Shown: positions 41,842-51,000, counted from the stretch's first letter. The stretch is DNA of 64,000 nucleotides from Paenibacillus sp. RC334 (GCF_030034735.1 NZ_CP125370.1:930001-994000), one strand, 5' to 3'. Made by a program: numbers and translations. Notes: generated from the sequence alone by a model not told the origin.

Positions 41842-42732
41842 TTGCAAATAAAAAATTTCATGATTGACCAAAACTTAAAAGAACTAACTGAGCATCGAAC
41901 GGTCGTACTACCGATTGCGTGTTACGAAACAACGATTAACCAAAATATACATAAATATATACCACTTCATTGGCATGATGAAATTCAATTTGTTCTGATT
42001 GTAAAAGGGGAAGCAATTTTTCAAATAAATGAAGATAAACTAATAGTACGACAAGGTGATGGGATATTTATAAATAGTGGCTGCCTACACATGGCGGAAG
42101 AAAAGAATGAATCGGGTTGCGTCTATATCTGTTTAAATGTTTCTCCTCATTTCGTTTTATCACAAGAGCTTTACACAACCTATGTAACCCCTTATATCCA
42201 AGCGACTAATTTACCTTATTTATACATAGACCCTAATGAGCCTTGGGGGAAAAACATTTTAGATGCCATTTTGAAAATTAATCAATGTATTCAACAAAAA
42301 TCACCATACTTTGAAATCGATATCACCATGCATTTAACATTAATTTGGAAAAACTTAATCATTAATGGCTTTCAATTAGAATACGACCAGATGGAAATGG
42401 TAAAGAGTCATCGGATCAAGCAAATGTTGAATTGGATCTATTTACATTACGCTGAAAAAATCACATTAGATGATATTGCAAGAGCTGGTCAATTGAGCCG
42501 TTCTGAATGCTGCCGATATTTCAAACGAATTTTAAAGATAACCCCGTTAAATTATGTAATGGATTATCGCATTCAAAAAAGTTTAGTCTTACTACAACAA
42601 TCAGAAACTAACGTTACAGAAGTTGCCTATAAGGTTGGATTTAACAGTACAAGCTATTTTATAGAAAGATTCAGAAAGGCGATGAATATGACACCATTAG
42701 CCTACAAAAAATTAAAAATGGATGATTGCTAA
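41842..42732 (+). CDS. AraC family regulator with cupin sensor domain
   Basis: A ~296-residue regulator. The N-terminal cupin-type sensor (PLHWHDEIQFVLIVKGEAIF; HMAEEKNESGCVYICLNVSP) is followed by a dimer region and two C-terminal HTH motifs (ITLDDIARAGQLSRSECCRY; VTEVAYKVGFNSTSYFIERF). The start is TTG 41842 after GAGGTTG, or ATG 41860. It is divergent from the EamA transporter, an arrangement in which such regulators usually control the exporter in response to a small molecule. The gene is AT-rich compared with the polysaccharide loci. Confidence 0.92.
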   Translation: MQIKNFMIDQNLKELTEHRTVVLPIACYETTINQNIHKYIPLHWHDEIQFVLIVKGEAIFQINEDKLIVRQGDGIFINSGCLHMAEEKNESGCVYICLNVSPHFVLSQELYTTYVTPYIQATNLPYLYIDPNEPWGKNILDAILKINQCIQQKSPYFEIDITMHLTLIWKNLIINGFQLEYDQMEMVKSHRIKQMLNWIYLHYAEKITLDDIARAGQLSRSECCRYFKRILKITPLNYVMDYRIQKSLVLLQQSETNVTEVAYKVGFNSTSYFIERFRKAMNMTPLAYKKLKMDDC

Positions 42733-42937
42733 TGTTGTCCCAAATTTTCATTGTCTACAAAATGGAGCTTGACCAATACAGAGCAATGTGGGGCTTCACT
42801 TGCAGAAGCAAGAGCGCCGTATGGTAGTAATAGAGCGGTCATTGCTGCCAAGATTGCGGTTTTAGTCATTATTTTGATTGGTTTCATAATTATTGAAATT
42901 CTCCTTTTTCAAAAAAATTTTAGGGTGGGTTATCGTT
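42733..42937 (+). other. Intergenic stretch with short repeat, doubtful frame
   Basis: A frame from TTG 42751 reads a hydrophobic segment (AVIAAKIAVLVIILIGFIII), but it has no binding site and begins inside a repeated sequence (42745-42774), so it is not called as a gene. Confidence 0.3.
42745..42774. repeat. Short dispersed repeat A, copy 1
   Basis: TTTTCATTGTCTACAAAATG followed by (A/G)GCTTGACCA occurs here and at 47074-47103 with one substitution. Its nature is unknown; the second copy lies at the edge of an acetyltransferase remnant. Confidence 0.6.
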
Positions 42938-43174
42938 ATGAGCAAATTTGAAATAAACCTAATTAAGTATTTGTCTTATGGATTTATGGTAGGCATATAT
43001 TATTCCTTCATCAAAGGCCCAACACAGTCGTCTACAGTTAACGGTGTGACTAAATTCTTCACTTTGCCTGCGTCTGATTTTATTTTTAGTGCATTATCAA
43101 CCTCATTTCTAGTAAGTCTTATTTTTGGAATATTGTATTTTTTAGTGTTTTTAGACAAGAAAAGGAATAAATAG
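42938..43174 (+). CDS. Small two-helix membrane protein, unknown
   Basis: A 78-residue hydrophobic protein with two membrane helices (LIKYLSYGFMVGIYYSF near 6-22 and SFLVSLIFGILYFLVFL near 54-70) and a basic C-terminus KKRNK. AGGGTGGG precedes ATG 42938. I do not recognise a family. Its neighbours are an AraC regulator upstream and a truncated AraC gene downstream, so context gives no clear role. Confidence 0.45.
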   Translation: MSKFEINLIKYLSYGFMVGIYYSFIKGPTQSSTVNGVTKFFTLPASDFIFSALSTSFLVSLIFGILYFLVFLDKKRNK

Positions 43175-43233
43175 ATTTCACCTTTATATTCCTTTATTGA
43201 AAATTTTTATTTTAGCTATAGTCGAAAACAAAA

Positions 43234-43275
43234 AGAACCATCGATGCCGGGAATTTCCGAAACACCGATGGTTCT
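43234..43275. other. 10-bp perfect inverted repeat at AraC remnant boundary
   Basis: AGAACCATCG (43234-43243) pairs with CGATGGTTCT (43266-43275). It sits exactly where the truncated AraC gene loses its N-terminal part and may mark a deletion endpoint or a hairpin terminator. Confidence 0.45.
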
Positions 43276-43887
43276 CCCGACGTTCCGTATTTGGGTTTTA
43301 AACTTGAATTTACGGCGAATCAAATTTTTGAGGTTTTACGTGATTCTGAAATCCGAGTAGGAACTAAAGAAAATGCAAAGCGAGGTATGTTTGTTAGCCG
43401 GATGGAGCTGCCTTTGTTGGATTCGGTCATCAGGTTAGCTCGTTTGTTGGACAACCCGAAGGATATCCCAATACTTGCGCCGCTGTTTATTAAGGAAATT
43501 CTGTATAGGGTTATGCAAGGTCAGCATGGGGTTAGACTCGAACAAATTGCAATAGAGGGCAGCTCTGCCCATCAAATAAAAGACGTTATCGAACATATCA
43601 CTAATAACTATGAAAAATCATTTCGGATTGAGGAGCTTGCGGAAAAAGTGAATATGAGTGTCTCGTCGCTACATAGGCACTTCAAAGAGATAACCGCTAT
43701 GAGCCCTATTCAGTTCCAAAAAGAATTGAGGCTTCAGGAAGCCCGTCGCCTATTATTAATCGAATCAGCAGATGCCACTGATGTGGCATTTCGAGTAGGC
43801 TATGAAAGTCCTTCGCAATTCAGTCGTGAGTATTCCCGAATGTTTGGCTTTCCGCCTAGACAAGATATAAAGCGTCTAAAAGCATAA
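43261..43887 (+). pseudogene. AraC-type regulator lacking its N-terminus
   Basis: About 208 codons of an AraC regulator of the AraC_N subgroup. The sensor domain starts mid-fold (NTDGSPDVPYLGFKLEFTAN; FVSRMELPLLDSVIRLARLL) and is followed by intact HTH motifs (FRIEELAEKVNMSVSSLHRH; ATDVAFRVGYESPSQFSREY). The frame is open from at least 43261 with no good start; a TTG at 43291 lacks a binding site. The missing ~90 residues and the inverted repeat at the break suggest a deletion remnant. A short DNA-binding-only protein could still be produced. Confidence 0.7.
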
Positions 43888-43970
43888 AAAGGTTCAAAAT
43901 ATAACGAAACCAGTTAAGGGAAGGGAAATACTTTTACGGAATGTAAGCAAAATTTAATTTAATTCGGGGT

Positions 43971-43996
43971 TCAACTAACGGGAAACGATAGTTGAA
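43971..43996. repeat. Dispersed hairpin repeat B, copy 1
   Basis: TCAACTAACGGGAAACGATAGTTGA folds as CAACTA/TAGTTG. Related copies are at 46993-47018 and, degenerate, at 44038-44070; the left half also appears at 40739-40750. Confidence 0.6.
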
Positions 43997-44037
43997 TATA
44001 GAACAGGGAGCCCACCGCCGCGGAAAATGCTCCCTCT

Positions 44038-44070
44038 TTCATTGAAGTAACGGGCAGATTAGTGCAATAT
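44038..44070. repeat. Dispersed hairpin repeat B, degenerate copy
   Basis: TTCATTGAAGTAACGGGCAG and the following ATTAGTGCAA resemble repeat B with several changes. An AGGGAGC/GCTCCCT hairpin (44005-44035) lies between it and copy 1. Confidence 0.4.
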
Positions 44071-44095
44071 CCGTCAAATTAAATAGACAAAAAAA

Positions 44096-44126
44096 TTGAC
44101 TTCGAGTGTACTCGAAGCGGTAGACT
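44096..44126 (+). promoter_or_regulatory. Orphan MerR-type promoter/operator
   Basis: TTGACT (44096), a 19-base spacer and TAGACT (44121) frame the palindrome TTCGAG-TGTA-CTCGAA. The long spacer with a dyad is the hallmark of MerR-activated promoters. It points into the 3' end of the merR gene on the opposite strand and has no target gene of its own now. Confidence 0.6.
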
Positions 44127-44137
44127 ATCTTCTAAGG

Positions 44138-44620
44138 TCATGCATGAACTTTTGACGCTGATTTGATATGTTCTGGTATATCGTATTTTTCTCCACATTC
44201 TGGGTTATTGTTAACTGGATTCCAGGTATCGTCCAATTGACCAGCCAAGACACTTTCGTAGTAAGCCTTCTTCTCTTTTATGTGCATTAATTGAAGGTTG
44301 TATTCATGAATCTTCGCTTCTAGTTCTTTTTCTTGTTTTACAACAAGCTCAGCCCTTTCAGGAATCGTCTCATCACCTTGCAAACACATAGCAATGTAAT
44401 GTTTGACTTCTGAAATCGGCAATCCTGAAATACGAAAGCAATGCACCATTCGCAACCAATCCAGATCATGGTCAGAGAATAAGCGATTGTTTCTGCCGTC
44501 TCTCGAAACGAATGGTATTAATTGTTGGTCATCATAGTAACGAATCGTATGTTTTGTAAGGCCAGTTATTTCAGATACATCTTTTACCGTATATTTAGGT
44601 TCATGTAATGTCTGATTCAA
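44138..44620 (-). CDS. MerR family transcriptional regulator
   Basis: A 160-residue MerR regulator. N-terminal winged HTH: YTVKDVSEITGLTKHTIRYY, then FVSRDGRNNRLFSDHDLDWL; a dimerising coiled coil follows (LVVKQEKELEAKIHEYNLQL). The subgroup resembles AdhR/NmlR-type aldehyde-stress regulators; the single Cys in FRISGL-side helix and at NNPECGEKY could be sensory, but this is inferred. The start is TTG 44620 with AAGGAGG nine bases upstream. It is divergent from the OYE-SDR pair, whose promoter carries a MerR-type dyad. Confidence 0.92.
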   Translation of the reverse strand: MNQTLHEPKYTVKDVSEITGLTKHTIRYYDDQQLIPFVSRDGRNNRLFSDHDLDWLRMVHCFRISGLPISEVKHYIAMCLQGDETIPERAELVVKQEKELEAKIHEYNLQLMHIKEKKAYYESVLAGQLDDTWNPVNNNPECGEKYDIPEHIKSASKVHA

Positions 44621-44640
44621 AATTTTGTGCCTCCTTGCTA

Positions 44641-44671
44641 TTGACTTCGAGTTGCTCGAATACTTTATGAT
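44641..44671 (+). promoter_or_regulatory. MerR-type promoter/operator for OYE-SDR operon
   Basis: TTGACT (44641-44646) and TATGAT (44666-44671) are 19 bases apart, with the dyad TTCGAG-TTG-CTCGAA (44646-44660) between them. Spacing and symmetry fit a MerR-activated promoter reading toward the OYE gene, and it also covers the merR upstream region. Confidence 0.78.
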
Positions 44672-44841
44672 GTCATTGTACCAATGTTGTGAGCGCTCAT
44701 CAACTGGTAATCTCCTTTATCATTCCCCGACAAGGAATAGAGGATTGTTTGTTTGACTACTTTGGGAATGCGAATAAACGCTTTAACTTAAGACAACAAT
44801 TACTACAGTTTATAAATGAATAATTAGAAAGAGGTTGGAAA

Positions 44842-45975
44842 ATGAACACAAAATATAACAACTTGCTTGAATCCTTCTCATTCAAAAATGGAATAACCCT
44901 TAGAAATCGTGTCGTTATGTCACCTATGACCACTTGGTCCAGTAATGACGATTACACGATTTCAGATGAAGAAGTGAAATATTACAAAAAAAGAGTGAAT
45001 GGCGTTGGTCTAGTTATAACAGGATGTACGCATGTACAACCAAACGGTATAGGTTTTACGAATGAATTCGCCGCTTATGACGATAAATTTATTCCAAGTT
45101 TACGGAAATTGGCGGATGGGGCGAAAAGCGGCGGAGCTCCTGCGGTACTTCAAATTTTTCACGCAGGCAACAAAGCACTGCCGGATCTTACGCCAAATGG
45201 AGATGTGGTTAGTTCCAGCGCTGTAGAGACGGAAGCAACTGAATTTGCTCCTTCCGTTTTGCCGAGAGAACTTTCGCACGCTGAAATATTGGAAGTGATT
45301 CATGCGTTTGGAGAAACAACAAGACGAGCCATTGAAGCAGGGTTTGATGGCGTTGAAATTCATGGTGCGCACGGATTTTTGCTTCAAAACTTTTTTTCTC
45401 CTTTCTTCAACAGACGTGAGGATCAATGGGGAGGATCACTTGAAAACCGCCTGCGTTTCCCACTGGAAGTAATTAGGGAAATGAAAAACGTCATTAAAAA
45501 ACATGCTACAAAACCGTTTATTTTCGGCTACCGAATTTCTCCTGACGAACATCAAGAAGGCGGTCTAAGAATGAAGGATACCTATGTATTGATTGACCGA
45601 CTGATTGAAGCTGGTGTTGATTATGTGCATGCTTCACTAGCTGATGCTCTTTCTTCAAAGCCAGTCGATAGCCAAGATGAAAAAACGTATCTTGAGTTGA
45701 TCGTTGAACATGTAAATAGCCGGGTTCCCGTACTGGCTGCTGGTTCTATGGTAACCCCGGATAATGTTGCAACAGCATTAGATAAGGGTCTTACCCTAGC
45801 TGCGATTGGGCACGCCTTAATCATGAATCCAGACTGGGTAGAAAAGGTTCAAAATGGACAAGAGTCGGAAATCCAAACAGCGATAAAGGCTTCAAAAGTT
45901 AGTGAGCTTGAGCTTCCGGAAAAACTTTGGGGTGTCATCCAAGCTTCAGGTCCATGGTTTAATATCGAAGAATAA
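44842..45975 (+). CDS. Old yellow enzyme family NADH:flavin oxidoreductase
   Basis: A 377-residue FMN-dependent ene-reductase. The TIM barrel shows FKNGITLRNRVVMSPMTTWS (FMN loop), HAGNKALPD, GFDGVEIHGAHGFLLQNFFS and NRREDQWGGSLENRLRFPLE, with PVLAAGSM near the phosphate site. Length fits YqiG-type OYEs. GAAAGAGG precedes the ATG. It is expected to reduce activated alkenes such as enals, which fits control by an aldehyde-sensing MerR regulator and co-transcription with the SDR gene 46 bases downstream. Confidence 0.95.
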   Translation: MNTKYNNLLESFSFKNGITLRNRVVMSPMTTWSSNDDYTISDEEVKYYKKRVNGVGLVITGCTHVQPNGIGFTNEFAAYDDKFIPSLRKLADGAKSGGAPAVLQIFHAGNKALPDLTPNGDVVSSSAVETEATEFAPSVLPRELSHAEILEVIHAFGETTRRAIEAGFDGVEIHGAHGFLLQNFFSPFFNRREDQWGGSLENRLRFPLEVIREMKNVIKKHATKPFIFGYRISPDEHQEGGLRMKDTYVLIDRLIEAGVDYVHASLADALSSKPVDSQDEKTYLELIVEHVNSRVPVLAAGSMVTPDNVATALDKGLTLAAIGHALIMNPDWVEKVQNGQESEIQTAIKASKVSELELPEKLWGVIQASGPWFNIEE

Positions 45976-46021
45976 CATTTTTAGCGTTATCACGTTTTCA
46001 TTAAGAAAGGATGTCAATTAT

Positions 46022-46762
46022 ATGTCGAATATTGAAGGTAAGGTTGTAATTATTACAGGTGCCTCTAGTGGGATTGGAGAAGCTACTGCCAAAGAACTCG
46101 CATCCAAAGGTGCGAAATTGGTACTAGCCGCACGTCGTGAAGATCGTTTGAAAATTCTACAGAATGAGATTCAAAAAAATGGTGGAAAAGCGATCTATAA
46201 AGTTACAGATGTCGCTTCCCAAGAACATATGGAAGAGCTGGCTAAATATACGCTCCAAGAATTTGGGAAAATTGATGTGATGATCAACAATGCAGGAGTA
46301 ATGCCCTTATCCGCAATCTCTGAGATCAAGATCAGTGAATGGGACAAAATGGTTGATGTTAACATCAAAGGTGTTCTTTATGGTATTGCTGCTGTTCTTC
46401 CGTCCATGAGAGAAAGAAAAGAAGGGCATATCATTAACGTTTCCTCCATAGCTGGTCATTTAGTATTCCCTGCTAGTTCAGTTTATAGTGGTACAAAGTT
46501 TGCTGTGCGTTCCATTACAGAAGGCCTTCGTAGAGAAGAGTGTATCAACAATATTCGAACGACTATTGTCTCGCCAGGATCGATTGATACAGAATTAACA
46601 GCAGCAATTTCAAACTCAGAGTTAAAAACTGCAATTAATGAGAATATGAAAATTGCTATCGAGCCTTCTAACATTGCTCGTGCCATAGCATTTGCAATTG
46701 AGCAGCCAGCCGATGTAGCAATTAATGAGATGATTATTCGTCCAACAATTCAAGAACTATAA
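46022..46762 (+). CDS. Short-chain dehydrogenase/reductase (SDR)
   Basis: A 246-residue classical SDR. The NAD(P) loop is VVIITGASSGIGEAT (TGxxxGxG), with NNAG near residue 87, catalytic Ser in VSSIAG (~139), YSGTK (Tyr-x-x-x-Lys at ~152-156) and a PGSIDTEL segment. Arg-rich residues after strand 2 (AARREDR) favour NADPH. GAAAGGATG precedes ATG 46022. It works beside the OYE gene, probably reducing carbonyls from the same electrophiles. A hairpin terminator follows. Confidence 0.95.
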   Translation: MSNIEGKVVIITGASSGIGEATAKELASKGAKLVLAARREDRLKILQNEIQKNGGKAIYKVTDVASQEHMEELAKYTLQEFGKIDVMINNAGVMPLSAISEIKISEWDKMVDVNIKGVLYGIAAVLPSMRERKEGHIINVSSIAGHLVFPASSVYSGTKFAVRSITEGLRREECINNIRTTIVSPGSIDTELTAAISNSELKTAINENMKIAIEPSNIARAIAFAIEQPADVAINEMIIRPTIQEL

Positions 46763-46789
46763 AAATAGAAAAATCATGTGATGTGTTGA

Positions 46790-46821
46790 TACTGCCCTAA
46801 AAAATAGATTTTGGGGCAGTA
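46790..46821 (+). terminator. Terminator after SDR gene
   Basis: TACTGCCC (46790-46797) pairs with GGGCAGTA (46814-46821), 16-base loop, followed by TTTAT. Confidence 0.65.
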
Positions 46822-47072
46822 TTTATATTTGTACGGTTTACATGCCTCTTGCTATTGCTATGGGATAGACATGATTTTGTTAGCCTTCGGAAATAGACAT
46901 CATTACTGAGGGAAGAAACAGGGCTGGAACCCAAAACAAAAAAGTACACCAAATAAGCCTTCACCTTTTTCTAAAAACAAACTCATCTCCCATTCAACTA
47001 ACGGGACACGATAGTTCAATGATAAAGTGGTGGTCTGGAAATTTTCGAAGTTCAGTTACAGTTAATAGGGCT
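46822..47072. other. Intergenic region with repeat B
   Basis: No gene is visible. It contains repeat B copy 2 and AT-rich sequence, and leads into a decayed acetyltransferase on the minus strand. Confidence 0.4.
46993..47018. repeat. Dispersed hairpin repeat B, copy 2
   Basis: TTCAACTAACGGGACACGAT then AGTTCA; it differs from copy 1 at two positions and keeps the AACTA/TAGTT pairing. Confidence 0.6.
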
Positions 47073-47391
47073 TTTTTCATTGTCTACAAAATGGGGCTTG
47101 ACCATACAAAGCATGCCATTGGAATAAGCCCAGCTGATAGATTCTTTCAGCAGATTTTTCCCCATACTCTAATCCAAAAATTCTTTACATGCGCAGACTC
47201 CAAATTCTACTTTATGAGCGAATCTATCTTAATAAATACCTTCGCCTCTTGAAAACCCCATGATTCGATCACCCACTACAGCAACTAAAAAAAATTTCTC
47301 GGTTTCACGGTGTCCGTTTGTATAATCTGTTCAAACCCTGGCATATCTAAAAATGCCTCCCCTTGCTCTCTATCTAAATTCCTGTCTCTCC
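47073..47391 (-). pseudogene. GNAT acetyltransferase pseudogene
   Basis: On the minus strand the translation reads AFLDMPGFEQIIQTDTVKPR, then FFLVAVVGDRIMGFSRGEG, DRFAHKVEFGVCACKEF and MGKNLLKESISWAYSNGM, a recognisable GNAT N-acetyltransferase including the acetyl-CoA loop region. It is broken by a frameshift at an eight-T run (about 47289-47296) and by two in-frame stops. The N-terminal start is lost. Its 3' end contains repeat A copy 2. It cannot make an active enzyme. Confidence 0.6.
47074..47103. repeat. Short dispersed repeat A, copy 2
   Basis: It matches 42745-42774 over 30 bases with one substitution. Confidence 0.6.
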
Positions 47392-47565
47392 ATCATCTGT
47401 AATCTTAATTCAGATCAATCTGTCGTAGCTTTGTTGATTGCCGACCTAACGGTATAATGCAGACCATTCACATAAAATTCTCACTTGTTTATGACCATGA
47501 TTTACTCCATTCCTTTTGAGTTGATGTGTCCAACTTGTTCTATTCTTTAGTATACTTTTATAATG

Positions 47566-47605
47566 AAAAAAGGAGCAGGAGGGGCAACCTTTTTGCTCCT
47601 TTTTC
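47566..47605. terminator. Bidirectional terminator-like hairpin
   Basis: AAAAAAGGAGCA pairs with TGCTCCTTTTTC around a ~16-base loop, giving T runs in both directions. No adjacent intact gene explains it, so it may be a leftover of a lost gene. Confidence 0.65.
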
Positions 47606-47686
47606 TTTACAAATCTAGAAGGCTGCAAGCCTTCTTGCCGCTCGGCACTTGTAGTCCCCCTGCCGCCCCAATTCCCTAAAAAGGGC

Positions 47687-47868
47687 GATGACTTTACGGT
47701 GGTCGGTCAGCGGAGCGGGCAGAATTGTTCTGAAGAAGCGAAGCGTTCGCCTTTGTAACGGGATTTTAACCTTAACAGGTGTTATATAAATAAAAAAATC
47801 CCGTTACAACAGCGATCGGAAGAACAATCTGCACGCGCAGCGCTCGCAACTCACCGTCGTAACTCATC
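47687..47868 (+). repeat. Structured repeat element, copy 2
   Basis: Second copy of the element at 29811-29985, same strand. The left and right blocks are the same except for one T/C change. The central hairpin here is GTAACGGGATTTT/AAAATCCCGTTAC (13 bp), unrelated in sequence to copy 1 but equally perfect, and the outermost stem GATGA/TCATC replaces GAAGC/GCTTC. The hairpin loop shares ACAGG with copy 1. It lies ~180 bases before the DUF5695 gene. Confidence 0.8.
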
Positions 47869-48046
47869 CCACTATAGGTTGAAATTATATATAAATCGGT
47901 TGAAAATGTTGATTTTACCAATGGACAAGTATTTGTACAATGGAGTTGTAACGCTTACATTTCCAAGGAGGTTGCGGCGAAATGAAGAGAGTTCAGGCGA
48001 TTGGCAAGCAAATCAGGACCCCAAGATCCAAAAGGAGGCCGTATTG

Positions 48047-51000
48047 ATGAAATTTAAAGGAATATTGGCAGCATTTTTGTTTTTAACCGCGGCGTCTGTA
48101 CTATTTGGGACGCATACGGCGGAGGCCTATGAACTATCCAATGACAAGCTGACGATTCAGACAGGCGAGCATGGCGAAATTTCATCCATCCGTATCAAGG
48201 GAGATGCTTTCCCGACAGAGTACGTGATGAACGCAACGGTAACACCCGAACAGAATACCGCGGATCATCAGTGGCTGGGTGAGCTGATGTTCACGTACCG
48301 ACTGGACGAAGGCAGCTGGACGAAGGCTTGGACGAACAAGTCGGCAGATGCACGCAAAATCACGACCAGTGGCAACCGCGTCACCGTCACGTATGAAAAC
48401 TCAAGCAACGCAGAAGGCATTCGCAATTTTAAAGTCATCGAAACGTATTCAGCGGAGTCGAACGGTTCGGTGTTGTGGAATATACAGGTACAGAACACAA
48501 GTGGCAAAAAGTTGGAGATTGGCGATTTTGGCCTGCCTTTGCCATTCAATGAGCAGTGGACGAACGGTGATGCGATTTACGAGACCAGAGTCGTAACGCA
48601 TTCCTTTGTCGGCAACAACAGCTCCTATATTACGGCTGGACGTCCCAGCGGCATTGGTTCTTCGCTGCTGCTGATTCCTGATTCCTCAACGGGTGCGGGC
48701 TTTGAGTATCAGGATCACTGGCGGGATGAGGAGCATCCGGGCAGCAAATGGGCCTGGAATCCGGCGAATGAAGGCAAATGGCTGGAGGGACTGAATGTAT
48801 TTTATATTCACTCCAATGTGATTAAGTCCACCAACCGTGGATATTTGCCCAACACAAGTCTGATCCTGAACCCCGGCCAAAGCCGCAACTATGGCTTCAA
48901 GTTTCTGGCAGTGAAGGATGAGCATGATGTGAAAGATACGTTGTATCAAGAAAACCTGGTGGATACAACGGTTGTACCGGGGATGATCGTGCCTACGAAT
49001 CAGAAGGCGAAAGTGGATCTGCGTACCAAGCAGGCGATCAGCAAGGTAACCTATCCAGATGGAACCGTCATTCCGCAGACGGACAGCAAGACTGGAGGGC
49101 ACCACATCTATGAACTGAAATTCACCAAGCTGGGTCCAAACTTCATCACAGTGGAGTATGGAAACGGCAACAAGACTGTTTTACAGTTTTATGCCATCGA
49201 GCCGATTGATTTGGCGCTGCAACGGCACGCTACGTTTATGGTAGATAAAACCCAGTGGAATGTACCGGGTGATCTGCGCGATAAAGTCTTTGACGATTGG
49301 ATGATGCATACCAAATCCAAGCGTAACATTTTCAACGGATACTGGGGCTGGGGGGATGATTGGGGTCTGACCCACGGACAGTTCCTGGCTGAGAAAAACA
49401 CACTGTCTCCGGTTGCCAAAGAGGTACGGGCGGTAGACGATTATTTGGAGACGGCCATCTGGACGAATCTGATGAACGGGCATCATGAGGATTATTTGAT
49501 TCATGATTTCCTGATGCCAGAGCCGAACGATACACCAACCTATCGGGGGTACGCTTACCCGCACGTATACAACACGTATTTCAGCATGTACAAGATTGCG
49601 AAGGAATACCCGGATCTTGTCACTTACAAGCAGCCGAAGGAAACGTATTTGCTGCGGGCGTATAACATTTTCAAAGCATTGTACGAAGGGCCGGTTGCTT
49701 ACAACTGGGAAACGGGCTTGATGGGCGAACTGACTACACCGGATATTATTCAGGCACTTCATGATGAAGGCTATGATGATGAAGCGAATGATCTCAAGGA
49801 AAAAATGGATCGCAAATATAACAATTTTAAAAATACAAAATATCCTTACGGCTCCGAATACAGCTACGATAACACTGGGGAAGAGGCCGTATATACGTTA
49901 GCCAAGCAGAATATAGATACAGAGGGCGAGCAAAATAAAGCCCTGGAAATGATGAGTAAAATCAATGCCAAAACCCGTGCAGCACGCGGACATATGCCAG
50001 TATGGTACTACTATACCGATCCGGTGACGATTACCGGGGAGAACTGGTTTAATTTCCAGTACACGACTTCGCTTGCGGGATATGCGATGGACGACTGGAT
50101 CCGGCACCATGAGGACAATCACCGCGAGGAACAACAGCGTCTGTCCTATGCAGCTAAAATCGCCAATGTCGGAGCGATTAATTCCGGGCAAATCAGCTCG
50201 GACCCTGACAACATCGGGGCAGTCGCATGGACATATCAGGCAGAAAAAGGCAACCAGGGAACGAACGGCACCGGCGGCGGTAAAAATGTTCCGCTCTTTA
50301 ACGGCTGGCGCGGCATGAGCGGCGAGGCCGATCTTGGACTGTTCGGTGCACTCAAAACGCTAAGTGCCGACATTGCAGTAGATCCGATCTTCGGATTGAC
50401 GGGCTATGGTGCAGAGGTAAGCAAAAGCGGTAACGTGTATACGATCAAGCCGCTGGACGGCCTGTTCAAGCGGGTCAATCTGATCACGGAAAAGCTGTAT
50501 ATCGAGCTGGACAGGGACCAATATACAGAAGCCAAGCTGGCAACATCCAAGGATTATGTATGGCTCCAGCTGAAAAATCAGACACCTGGTCAAGCACATT
50601 CCACATACGTTACGTTCGATGGCTTGAAGAAGGGAACGTATTTGGTTAAAGTAGGTGGTCAATCGCAAGGTAAATTTAATGCGTATGCACCTACCAACAA
50701 GCTGAAATTGGACATGGGCACAGCATCCTCCTATACCGTGGAGCTGACACCTACGACGCCTGATCCGAACAAGGCGCCTGTCGTAGATGCGGGTAAAGCG
50801 TCCAAGGTGAAGCTGCCGGATCCAATCATTTTGAAAGGTACGGCTGAGGATGATGGACTTCCGCAAGGAAAGGTTACAAGCGAGTGGAGTCTGGTTGAAG
50901 GGCCACAGAATGCCAAGGTCACATTCAGCAGTAAAACATCGCTGCGTACGAAGGTGGACGTTTCCGAGCCGGGAACGTATATATTCAAGCTGACATCCAG

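Larger units (their letters stand above)
47392..48046 (+). other. Gene-free region upstream of DUF5695 gene
   Basis: It contains the end of the acetyltransferase remnant, a hairpin at 47566-47605, structured repeat copy 2 and the leader of the large polysaccharide gene. No confident promoter was picked out. An upstream in-frame start for the large protein at 47879 was rejected for lack of a signal peptide and binding site. Confidence 0.4.

Noticed and set aside
42751..42951. 66-codon hydrophobic frame
   Set aside because: It starts with TTG inside repeat A, has no binding site and overlaps the better supported gene at 42938.
44672..44841. Open stretch reading IPRQGIEDCLFDYFGNANKR upstream of the OYE gene
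   Set aside because: It has no start codon or binding site and no family that I recognise; it may be leader sequence of the MerR-controlled promoter.
47019..47252. 77-codon plus-strand frame
   Set aside because: The opposite strand reads a clear acetyltransferase remnant over the same bases, so the plus frame is a shadow.
47446..47628. 60-codon minus-strand frame with CPSC motif
   Set aside because: It crosses the terminator-like hairpin at 47566-47605 and has no start signal or family resemblance.
47879..48046. Upstream extension of the DUF5695 protein by 56 codons
   Set aside because: A signal peptide and AAAGGAGG support ATG 48047; the extension has neither.
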